Positions 1 to 12,500 of a DNA stretch of 64,000 bases are shown in pieces. The position numbers and the translations under genes were made by a program. The notes under the pieces are model-generated. The model was not told the DNA's origin. It made no database searches and saw only the letters and a program-made list of their open reading frames with translations. Positions within the stretch are counted from its first letter, which is position 1. Each line of letters opens with the position of its first letter. Source of the DNA: Cymodocea nodosa (Eukaryota; Streptophyta; Magnoliopsida; Alismatales; Cymodoceaceae); the NCBI GenBank assembly GCA_036874045.1, contig JAZBRI010000004.1:6510001-6574000 (forward strand). Reading direction: 5' to 3'.

Positions 1-116
1 CCGCATGGTTGGTAAATTAATTGCAAGACACCCTGCGAGTTGGTTTTTCGCTAGATCGACGGTAGATACGGGATGCTTCACGTTGACGAAGGCGTATCGT
101 CGAAAGCAACACCAGT

Positions 117-118
<2 letters not shown>

Positions 119-152
<34 letters not shown>

Positions 153-200
153 ATATATATATATATATATATAATATATATAATATATGTATGTATATAT
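119..200. repeat. Compound microsatellite (GT)n-(TA)n
   Basis: An uninterrupted GT tract (about 119-147) is followed by a TA tract (152-173) and degenerate TA/ATG steps to about 200. It lies upstream of the villin gene and is likely length-polymorphic. Confidence 0.95.
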
Positions 201-682
201 GTCATCGGCCACACTGGTGGCGTCCGTGGATCGATAATTGCAAGTGCAGCGGTGCTTAATTACCTGGACCGGAAGGAAAGCATTGCATTATTATACGTGC
301 AATTGGTGTGTGGAAGCTGGAAAGGCCACAGGGAGGGGGGGCCTGATCCCTTTCCCAGCAACACCCCCCCTCACGCGATCACCTGTCCCACCTCTTACCT
401 GTAAATAAATTAATATCTGCGTCATTTCAACATTCAATCCTTATCTTCTTTCGATGACAATAATAATACTAATAATATTATCATTATCAATACTAAATGA
501 TCGATAATATCGAAGGGAGAAGAAGCTAGTTGCGTCTACGCGGCAATTAACGGAAGATTGCATGTTTCCTTCGCGACATCTGGGCAGGGAAACGAGAGCA
601 AAAAGACTAAAATAAGCAAATCTGGCCAGTGATAAGTTGGAATGGAAGCCAAACACAACCTCGTCCGTCCATCCTTCTTTTA

Positions 683-689
<7 letters not shown>

Positions 690-722
<33 letters not shown>
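690..722. repeat. Microsatellite (TA)n
   Basis: A pure TA/AT tract of about 33 bases in the promoter region of the villin gene. Confidence 0.95.
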
Positions 723-725
<3 letters not shown>

Positions 726-889
726 GTTTGTTAATCCGCCAACCAAGCCTATTATATATAGCCGATTTTCTATTTTGTCATCGTGAAGGAAAGGTTTTCA
801 CCTTTTTCAAACAAAAAAAATTGATTAGGAAATATTTTGTAAAAATAAAAGGGAGATGAATGATAATTGTTATTTATTCTGTAAATAAT

Positions 890-896
890 TATAAAT
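890..896 (+). promoter_or_regulatory. Candidate TATA box of villin
   Basis: TATAAAT precedes a pyrimidine-rich stretch (about 930-1260, with a CT microsatellite at 939-957) typical of a plant 5' leader. A splice-donor-like site at 1271/1272 and an acceptor at about 2066 would make a leader intron that ends about 32 bases before the villin start codon. The position fits a core promoter, but no transcript is available here. Confidence 0.35.
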
Positions 897-2097
897 GATG
901 GCGGTCGGAACGAATCTCCATCCGGGCTTCCTTTTCTTTCTCTCTCTCTCTCTCTCTGCTTTCTTCTGCTTCCACTGCCATTGTTTCCTCTCCTCTCCCC
1001 TCCTTTTCCCGGCTGCTTGCAATCCGCTTTTCCATTCCAATCTCCGCAAGAGCTGTTCCCTTTCTCTCTCTTACCCCAAATCCCAATCATTGCATTTCTT
1101 TTTGTCGAGAGCTCTTCTTAATCACTGCGCCTCTACAACCTTTTGCTACCGGTGCGGCTGGCCGAGCCCGAGCGTATTCTCTTCTCCTCCACAGCTGCAC
1201 TCCACGAGCCTTCCTCCGTATCCCACCCCTCCACCACCACCACCACCAACAACAGCAATCTGGGATTTCAGGTATTCGTTACATTTTTTTTTTTTTAATT
1301 TTTTGTTCTTTCGGTGCGTGAGATTTCGACTGCATATTGGCTTCCGCGAATTCCACCGTTCCCCAAAGATCTGATCTTTCCCACTTCTGCGCTTCCAGAT
1401 GCGAGAATTTTTTCGTGTTTGCATTTTCCCGATCTTTGCAGGTGCTTATCTCCAGATTCTATTGGATTCACGTTCGCCTCTGATTAGTGGTTGATTTGTT
1501 TCTCTTTGATGTGGTTTCTCGCTTTTTGTTTTCGTCTACAGACACTCCAGACAGGTTTCGAGTGTTGAGAACTGCAGCCTTTTAATCACGGACATTTTTT
1601 AAACAAATTTCTCTTAAATCACCCTGTTGTAATTCTATTGTAGGAAGTTGGAATCTGATTTTGGTGAGACCATTTAGTGTTGGAATCTGATTTAGTTCCA
1701 CATACGTACACCCTACCTCTCATCAAATCTCTATAATTTACAGCAAGGTGCTCTCACCCCAAACAAAAAAGACATTGCTTGTGTTGCCAACATCTTCTCT
1801 AGTTCTCTTCCCGTGTTTCATCCTTTCCCATTTCATTTCCTCCATCTCCTTGGAAAAGGCCCATGAATGGGAATTACACATTGATTGTTGTTATTGTATC
1901 TGGTCTTATGAGTATGACATTTTACACAAACTTTTATTATCTCGAGCTTTTTTGTTTACCAAGACTTGTTTGTAAATGTATGTGCCAACACGTTTTGGAT
2001 GTGTAACACTTCAAGCATCTTAAACTATTGAATATTTCATTTTCTAAATATCTTTTGTGGTTTTAGTTGGAAATAATAGGTGAAACTGTGCGTCAGA

Positions 2098-5000
2098 ATG
2101 TCTACATCTGCAAAAATTTTGGATCCCGCATTTCAAGGAGTAGGTCAAAGAGTGTATCCTTTTGATTAATGTTGCCTAACAGTAGTCCACAATTTTGTGT
2201 GCTCTCGAACAACTTTATTTTCTTTTTTTGTTTTTTATTTCAACTAGTTGCAAATTTGTATTGCTTAACATGTTATAGTGGAACTGAGATTTGGAGGATT
2301 GAGAATTTTCAGCCAATCCCTCTGCCAAAACCTGACCATGGAAAATTCTATTCAGGGGATTCTTACATAGTATTACAGGTAAACTTTTGTGCCCTCATTG
2401 ATGTTCTTTCTATCTATTCGCCTATCTTCATTCATCTCCAAATATATGTTATATTGTTTGTTGAAAGATTCTATCCAAAGTTGGTTTTTGTTTTCTTGTG
2501 ACTCATAAGCATATGTATATTATTTCCTTTTTCTATTGTGAAGGGGCTTTAAGAAGGACTTCAGCATTCAGAGAAGTTTTTCTGCTCACATCTGATGCAT
2601 GTGTTATTTGTTATTGTGCAGACAACTGCAGGCAAAGGAAGTGTTTACTGTTATGATATCCATTTTTGGATTGGAAAAAACACAAGCCAAGTATGATAAA
2701 AGACATCTATTGCTGATTGGTCACTGAAAAATGAAGATTATTCTATAATTGCCACTAATTCTTTCCCACAATGTTATCAGGATGAAGCTGGTACCGCTGC
2801 AATAAAGTCCATTGAACTTGATTTTGCCCTTGGTGGTCGTGCTATTCAGCATAGGGAACTTCAAGGATTTGAATCTGAAAAGTTTTTGTCATACTTTAAG
2901 CCTTGCATTATTCCCTTTGAGGGAGGCACTGCTTCTGGATTCACAAAAGTTGAGCCAGAAAAATTTGAAACACGACTTTATACTTGCAAAGGAAAAAGAA
3001 ATGTTAGATTGAAACAGGTAAGTTAATCTGCAATTTGTTTTGTTGATTGATCTCAATGAATCTACTAGATGCTGAAAACCATCCTGTCCAGGTTCCATAT
3101 GCTCGTTCTTCATTGAACCATGATGATGTTTTTATTTTGGACTCTGAGAATAAGATATATCAGTTCAATGGTGCAAACTCCAATATCCAAGAAAGAGCCA
3201 AAGCTTTGGAAGCAGTTCAGCACTTAAATGCTGTATACCATGATGGAAAGTGTGATGTTGCCATTGTTGGTGAGAGCATGTTGCTTATAAACTTGATATG
3301 CTGATATTTTCTTCATCTATGTCATTTCTTACATAGAGCATTGATTTGATCCACTGTGTAGATGATGGCAAGCTTGTAGCAGAATCAGATTCAGGTGACT
3401 TCTGGGTTCTACTTGGTGGTTTTGCTCCAATTGGAAGAAGGGCCGCCTGTGAAGATGATGTTACTTTAATTACCACCTCTTCAAAGCTTTACAGGTAGAA
3501 TTTGCTGTAAATTTATTGTTCATAAGAAAAATCTGATGTGAGCTCTGACCAACAGTTTTTTATACATAAAATTTTGTGTAGAATCAAATTTTCTTATAAT
3601 CTAAGCTCCCTAGAATTTTATCTAAACACTACCTGAGAATGAAATGAAAAGAACTAGGTGCGATTGCTGTCCAAGGTTCAATCCTCCTCCCAGAGTGTCA
3701 ATTCCACAGACAAAAACATGACTTGATTCTACTCAGCTCCCAACTAAATACCTAGGCAGAGAGAAGACTATCATTTGGATCACCTGGACTGCTACTGACC
3801 CAATCTAATGGCAGTTAAGGTCGTTATTTATTACATTTTGTTTATGCTGTTTTTTTTGCATTAGGTTTCCCCTGTATATTGCAGTGGCTTTTTTGGTGAG
3901 GGAGATTGAACTTGTCAGTTTTTCTTATTCTTGAAACCAATTGATCATGATGATAGGATCATATTGTGAGTTTTGGGTGGGGGTTTAACATTCAGAACAA
4001 CTGTATCTTTTAGTAAATCTACTGATAACATTGAAATGAAGTGCAATTAAGCAAATCTCTCTTCAATTCGTAGCATTACCGATGGTCTCTCAAAGATGGA
4101 GGAAGATTCACTTTCCAAGTCTATGCTGGAAAATAATAAATGTTATTTGCTTGACTGCGGAGCAAAAATCTTTGTTTGGGTTGGCAGAGCAACACAAATT
4201 GAAGAAAGAAAGGCTGCCAACCAAGCTGCTGAGGTGATTCATCAAAATTCATTCCATATCATTGACTGTAAAAGCAATGATTCTTACTATTTCTTTTTTC
4301 ATTCCTGTTTCTATCACAGGAATTTATCAATACCCAAAGTAGGCCAAAGTTCACACACATGATACAAGTTATGCAGGGCTATGAAACACAGTCATTTAAG
4401 TCGAACTTTGATTCATGGCCATTGGGCACGGGAACTCCGTCCAGTGAGGATGGAAGAGGAAAAGTTGCAGGTAAGGTTCTGCACATAAATCTAGTTGTCA
4501 TTTGCATAGATGAGCATCAATCTTTTGGCATCAATTAAGATATGTATGCACAGAGGCTGAAGTTTTCCTTGGAATGTTGACTTTCTTCATGTCATCATAT
4601 AAGTCTAGTTTCCTTCCATGTTAGTTTGTGTTGAGACTATTAGTGCCATATTATTTCAACTTGATAATTGTAATAATTATCATGACATTAAGTTAATAAG
4701 CCATACTGTGGAATTATAAGAAAGGATAATTGAGCAAAGATTAAGACATGCAATTAAAATCACCGAAAATCAATTTGGGTTTATGTTGAGTAGGTTAACA
4801 ATGGAAGCTATTCATTTACTTAAATAACTAATAGAAAATTTGAGGTAAGAAAAAGGAACTCCATATGGTTTTCATTGATTTAGAAAAAATTATGATTGAA
4901 TACCTAGAAACCTATTTTAGTAGGTTTTAGAAAGAAAAAAAAATATCATTAAGATGTATTGATATTATAAAGAACATGTATGATAGAGCAGTTAATTGTA

Positions 5001-8000
5001 TTAAAACTATAGGAGGAACTAGAGAATTTCTAGTAGATATATGTTTACAAAAGGGTCCTCTCTGAGTCTATATCTGTTCATCTTACTTATAATGAAATTC
5101 AGGGAAATATAACTTGGTGTTTGCTATTTACTGATGACATGATTTTAGTTGATAAAAGTATGTTAAAAATTAGTTCTAAATTAAAACTATAGAGAGATAC
5201 TTTAGATTCCATATGATTCAGATTGAATAGGTTAAAAATTGAATATATGGTATGTAAGTTCAATGAAAATAGGAATAATAGTGAAAGTATATATACGTAG
5301 ATGGCTATAAGATTCATAAAAGTAAAAAATTTAAATATTTAAAAACTAAAAATAAGTTGTAATGGTGCATTATAGAGGTTGTTATTCATAAAATTAAAGT
5401 AGGATGAATGAAGTGAAGGAAGGTACCTATGAAAGAAAAAATTCTATAAAACCATTATGCACCCACTTATACTTTGTGGCTCGGAAAACTAGTCTATAAA
5501 CACCTTATGGAGTATTATGTTTATGACTTTATGCTTATAAAAATGTTAGTGTTATATAGATATGAATGTTTATAAGTGGTAATATTATAAAAGATAAACT
5601 AAAAAACAATTTTATTATAAATAGAGTGGGAGTTGTACTAATTGAAGATAAAAGAAGATCGTCTTAGGGGGTTTGGTCATATCCTTGGGAGTTCGAAAAA
5701 TGCATTAGTTAAGAAAAGAGAATTAATTGATACAAAAAAATACATAGAAAACAAAGATTTATGTAGTTAACCCTATGTAGTGGGATTATGACTTGGGTTG
5801 TTGTTGTATTAATTCAGCGTGATAAGTTCTTCTAAAGATGGTGTGCTCAACTTTCACTTGAGTAGGGTTTTAGATGGGGATCAATAAAAGGTTTAGTCTA
5901 AGGCTGCTTTATCTTTTATTTTGTCTAATTCGAACATGTTTTTTTATGCTTCCCTTAATACTTGTTCTTCCTTGCTATCAAATTCTTGAATTTGATCTTC
6001 CTTTGGAGTAAGGTTACTCATATAATCTCCTTTTTGTATATTAAGTGATTTCTTAAAAATGTTGTCATAGACTCATATGCATCCATTATGCTTGTTTGAA
6101 TAATATCAAGGAATATCCTTGTGGCTATATTTTATTCTGTGATCAGATTTCAAAATTATTTTAAACTGCAATCTGAGTTGGCTATCCCAATCAATTGAAT
6201 TCTTTTTTCTGGTGCTGCGTTAGCTCTACTGAAGCAGCAAGGTGTTGATGTTAAGGGTGGGGCAAAGACCGCTGCAATAAATGATGAGATTCCTCCTCTA
6301 CTTCAAGGAGATGGGAAGATTGAGGTATATCATGTTTTATTTGTAACTATTGCATCTCAAAAATGGTAATTTGCATCTCTAATTGCCTTAATTCTATTTA
6401 ACTTGAGTTTAGAAACTTAATGAAAAGTTCAATGATCCTTCAGGTGTGGCGTATTAATGGCAGTGCTAAAACACCAGTTCCCAAGGAGGAGATTGGTAAA
6501 TTTTATAGTGGAGACTGTTACATTGTTCTTTATACGCATCACTCAGGTGATAAGAAAGATGAGTATTTCTTATGCTGTTGGATGGGCAAAGATAGCACTC
6601 AGGTTAGTTAAAGCGCAGATTATCAATATGTTATTGAAATCAAATGGGGAATACAGAATGCTTTACAAATATTGCACCATTGTGTACTTGTTATCCTGTT
6701 GTATGGCAAATATATCATTCCGGTCAGATTTACTACTCCAGATATCGCATAAAAGCATTAAGAACCGAATTGCATTAAAAACAACACTAGTTGTCTAGTT
6801 GATTTTGTCCTTAGTCTGGAATTTGACACTGATTTATAGAAAGTAGAAACTAATGTTAATGCTATAAAATGGGTGATAATTTTTTGCTACAGGATGATAG
6901 AGCAATGGCCTCTCGGTTGGCTAATACAATGTGCAACTCTTTGAAAGGTAGACCGGTTCAGGTATTATATCAATCTGTCTTTTGCGTAAATTTAGCTGTG
7001 TTTTCAGTTTGAATATTAATTCAATGCAGTTTTAACTTCAGGGTCGGATAATGCAAGGAAAAGAACCACCACAATTTATTGCAATATTCCAGGCAATGGT
7101 GGTACTGAAGGTATGATCATGTAATATTATAAGCATATATTTCATTTCTTTTATTGTAGATCTAAATTCCTACTATGGAATCAGGGAGGAATGAGCTCGG
7201 GCTACAAAAAACTTTTGGCAGACAAAAATTTGAATGACGAAACTTACAGTCCTGAGAACATTGCACTACTACAAGTTTCTAATACATCCAGGCATAATAA
7301 TAAAGTACTTCAAGTTGATGCAGTACGTTCTTGGTTCTTTGATGACTGTTTGATTTAATTTTCTGTCAACTATTATTTTATGTAGTTAATAATTTTTTTC
7401 AAAGATAGTAGCCTGGTCACGGCTAAAAAAAGATTATAGCCTACTCTAATACTTATTTCATGTCAATATCAAAAATATGTGTTCGAATCCGTAATTCAAT
7501 TATTCATCTTGCCATTCCTCTCTCTCACCTGTTAATTCATTCTGGTGATATTGTAATTCAGTTGGTTGTTAAGATGAGATACAATCATACGAGTGGGATC
7601 TGTCTAGTGATTCTTAGTATGGCATTTCAATTTAACAGAATGGATAATTATTTCACTTAGAATACGTTATTGTATATATCATGGTTTCACATTTGCAACA
7701 ACTGAAATGTCATATTCCCATCGTGTGAAGACCCACAATATAAATCATTTCTCTCCATTTATTACCAATTAAAATTAAAGAATACAATATTCACATTATA
7801 AAAAATCAAAACATATCAAAATACGAGCCTGGTACATGGACCGGGATGGATGGTACCTGGTTCTTCTCCTTTCATGATTGCCTGAAAAAGATTAACTTCT
7901 CCGTATTGGTATTTGTTACATCCAGGTAGCAACGTCTCTAAGCTCCAGTGACTGCTTTTTATTGCAATCTGGGTCAACATTTTTCACCTGGCATGGGAAT

Positions 8001-9512
8001 TCCAGCACATTTGAACAGCAAGAGTGGGCTGCCAAGGTCGCTGAGTTTCTTAAGGTTTGTGTGTGCTTACTGCTTGTTGCCTGGTGTTCTTTACTTATTA
8101 GAAATAAGCTCTCTTTGTTTTGAAACTTCATATTGTTCATATTGTTTTGTTGAGCTGCAATTCCATAACAGTGCATTCATTTTAGAAAACTTCTTGGCCA
8201 TTTGCAAATTTCACTTTACAGGGAGTCATTATTGTCATTCATCTTGAATAAACAAAATTTTATCAACATTATCTAAGCTATCTTCACACATTGAAATGAA
8301 ACTTCATGAAATCTATAATGTATTGGGCTGGATGTATGTCCTGGAGGGGGATGAACGGTAGAAGGTCCCAGATCTTTTTTGAGGAATACGTAACCGGGGC
8401 TGAAAAAGGGTAAAATGAGGGGGGATCTGATGTTAGATAGAGAGATGTCAGACATTTGAGGTTGACACAGCTGGTGGCAAAGAGTCAAACAGTGGAGTGC
8501 CAGTGACGAGGAAGCTAGACAGTGAAATGGATGCTGCCATGCTGGCATGAAAGGTGGCCGTTTTAAGTTTGGTGAGAGTGAAGGCATTGATAACTCATTA
8601 GAAATTATGATCTGTGGAGCTAACTTCTTTGTAATTTTAAATTTTATAGCAAGGCTAAAATTATTGTGGATGATGAGACATCTCCGATAATAATGACTTT
8701 GACTGGAACCAAATTATGAATTTTTTATATATACAACCATAACTAGCATGCTAGGCTACATTTATTTCTTGCTTACTTGTAAAAGTTCACTTATGTTATT
8801 CAAATATGAAAACTATATAACAAATTTCAATACCTAAACAAATGTTCAAAAATTTATTTCCATGCAACTTTGTTCTGAAATGCAATATAGTAAGACATGT
8901 ATTTTCTAAATCCTGAAGAAAGTGTAGTAATGTGTGATTTACGTGCACTAAGTTTTTTGTGAACTCACTTGATTCCAAATTCCTTTGCTGTAGCCTGGAG
9001 TTGCTTTAAAACTTGCGAAGGAGGGTACTGAGACTTCTGCCTTTTGGTTTGCCCTTGGTGGGAAGCAAAACTACACCAGCAAAAAGGTGACACAGGAGAT
9101 GGTTAGAGAACCTCATTTGTATACCTTTTCATTGAACAAAGGTTAGGGTGATGTAACATTCTCATGCAACTGTTTGTTGTGTGGTCTTTCAATACTTTGT
9201 GTTCTACGTAATCTTTGCTGACATGTAACAAGTTCTTTTTGCCTGGATGTGCTTCCTGTTTGTTCATCAGGAAAACTGGAGGTATGCCTAATCAAGCTAA
9301 TTACCTTTTTTTACATTTTACTTTTAGAATTTTGATATTCTAGAGTCCTATTCTACAGGTTTCAGAGGTTTTCAACTTCTCTCAAGATGATCTACTGCCA
9401 GAAGATATATTGATACTTGATACACATGCTGAGGTCTTCCTGTGGGTTGGCCAATCAGTGGGCCACAAAGAAAAGCAAAATGTTTTTGATATTGGTCAGG
9501 TACCAACATTAG

Positions 9513-9580
<68 letters not shown>

Positions 9581-12500
9581 CCTATTGCATCTAATGCGAA
9601 GTAGACATTCTACAGAAATACGTAGAACATGCAATGGCTTCTGAAGGTTTATCTCCAAGTGTTCCACTTTTCAAGATAACTGAAGGGAATGAACCATGCT
9701 TTTTTACCACTTATTTTTCATGGGATAGTGCAAAGGCAGCTGTAAGTTTGTTTTTTTTTATTTTTTCAGTCTTTAACACTTGTAAGTTCACTAGGAAACT
9801 TACGTCTTGGCACATGCTAAGGTTTTATTAATTCCAGAAAACTACAATAGCAATATTTATATTATATTAACTTATCCATTCTTTATCAATAGCCTGGTTT
9901 AGCAAGTTAATAAACAGTCTGATTTCAGTTGTAGTTTGGTTATCAAAACTAATGCTATGGAGTTTCATTCAAAAGCTATGCATTGTTACATTCCATAATA
10001 TGGTCTTATAGGGGGGCTAAAATGAATAGTTCCACATTGTCTATCTCAAAGAATTTGATAATGGTTGATATGTTATAGGCAGGGTGGATCCTAATTGGTC
10101 CATTTCAAGTGGTATGTAGTAGACCTACAATTCTAATTAGATCTAAAATGAGGTGAGATGAAAAAATGCTAACCCGATGCTCAATCACCAAGGAGGTTGA
10201 AGAGGAGGGAAGTCAGAGTTATTCAAAGTGGACTAGCATGGACATTGGATTGGAATTTGAAGGGTGTCATGCATTACACCTAAAATATATATTCCAAGCA
10301 TAAAATAGTCCTTCAACACTAGATTTTCTTATACTATTTCACCTAAAATATTCTCGTACACTAATTTTTTGCACATGTTCATGTTTAAGAAGCATACTCA
10401 CAAATATTATGTATGGTAAATCATTTTTTATTTTATAAAACCAAATACATGGAATAAGGATTGTCTATAATTCATACATGTTGTACAAGTCATGGGATTT
10501 CGGTATGACATCTAATTATCAAGCATGACAAATAAATTATGCACTAGAACTTCAAAGTTGGTGGGAAGTATGTGCTTTTGATTTTCTTTATCTTTTTTTT
10601 TGGGTATAAATAAAGTAAACATGCATATTGCTGGCCACATGATTGGGATGAATTAGATCTAAAGTAAAAATATTTCATTTGATTATTATGTAGTTGGTCA
10701 CATGAAGGAAAAAAAATTTTCCTAGATTAAACAACTATGTTGATGATAGTAATTTCATTGACCTAATCCAAGGATCTAATAGGATATCAATACCAAATCA
10801 ATATCGACAAAAAAACCATGGCTTGAAAAACTACTCTAATGACCATCAACAATCAAGGGAACAAAGAAAAAGGGCATACCATTGCAACATGTTATCAATA
10901 ATAATGACAACTTAGGAGTTAATTGTGAACCCTAAATGTCTAATGGCATCTACTGATGCTGAAAGCTAGTACCGTAGAATGTGGTCGCAGAAAACCTGAA
11001 GTAAGATTTATCTAGGTATGTACATACATGCCTCTATTGGTAAATTTCCACACTGTGCTTGAACAACCCTAGCAACTACCGATTGATCACTAGATCTTCA
11101 AGATTCCTCTTCTTCTCTTCTATATTCCATGGATTACTCTCGTGTGCTGATCCAAATTGGCATTCTTTTTTCTTGTTTCGTTTCTTCCTTGTTTTCCTTT
11201 TTCCATTTGTTTTCTTATTTGGGAATCTTTTGTCTGATAGGTACTTGGAAATTCATTTACGAAGAAATTCTCTTTGCTATTTGGAACTGCTGCACATGGT
11301 TCAGATGTAATTCAACTACGCTTCTCCTTTTATTGCCGATACCTGTGATATTGTTATATTAAAACTTGAATGTTAGTTATGTTATATATCGAAAGATTTA
11401 AAGTTATTTGTTGGGAAATTGGGTTACAGTATTTATGTTAAAGGATACCTTACGTCATATTGTCAGTCATTAGGAAAATAGGTGCTGTTTGTTGGTTCTA
11501 CATCTTTGTTTACTTGTTACGATTGCTGTTCTAGATTTACCAATCCTTTGTTATCATGATTCTCAGTTTTTTTTATTGTCATTGTTGAGTTTTTCTGGTT
11601 ATTTTTTGCAAAATTGGGTGGAATTATCAATTCAAATGGAAACCTGGGTATATATCAAGTATAGAATCAATACACAATCTCCATGAGTTAGTTTGTCATT
11701 CATAGTTTTGGTTACATCAAGGCAAAAGAGTAGTAAATGGAAACGATAGAAATGTCAATTCCCAGGAAAACAACTATATTACAGCATGCTTAAGGACGAC
11801 TACAAATGCTATGAAATGACAGCAACGGGCAGATATGATGGCAGAAAAAAATGGTCATGTAATGGCAGCGGCAATGGATACAACTGGTGGGCTCTGATAT
11901 TGATGCCCTGGCCACTTTTTCCTTGCTGGATATGATAATAAAGAAACCTACCGTTAGGATCAATTATTGCAGCTTCTGGGAGGAGATAGTGACTACATTG
12001 AGAAGAAATGGTTGCTACCAAAAAAGATTGGTGGTGGGTGACATTCCTGCCATACACAACAGGTTCCCTTCTTGCTGTCCATGCAGTGATGTCTATGGTT
12101 GTAAAGGACATAGGTGGTATGGGCTGCAGCTTTGTAAGGAGTTGGTGGAGATGGCTGCCAACTCTTCATCATTTTTTGTCAAATGGCTGTTGGGGGGGGG
12201 GGGGGCGCTGTATGTGATGGGGAGAGCAAGATATTTCAAGAATGTATTCAGTTAACAATGCACAAGATGGGTATAATTGGACAACATTTTGGTTAACATA
12301 ACTTCCTAATATGTTGAATCATCTAGCATGGTTATTACTTGACATGAATTTGACATTAACATCTGTCTTGTTAGGTGTTTCAAAACGTGGTTAGCATTTT
12401 CTTAACATAGATTTAAATTTATTACCTAAGATAATACTAGAAAAAGTAAACATTGATTTTTTTTTTGTATACAGCTGATTTTGTTACAACTAATTCTCAT

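Larger units (their letters stand above)
1..889. other. Intergenic/promoter region upstream of villin
   Basis: No gene is recognised here. The stretch holds two long microsatellites (listed separately) and otherwise AT-rich sequence. Short open frames cross the TA and GT repeats and have repeat-derived, low-complexity translations, so I do not treat them as genes. It presumably includes the distal promoter of the villin gene downstream. Confidence 0.7.

Noticed and set aside
11887-12255. 122-codon ORF in villin intron 19
   Set aside because: Intronic, overlaps an equally long reverse ORF, ends over a G homopolymer, and no domain is recognised.
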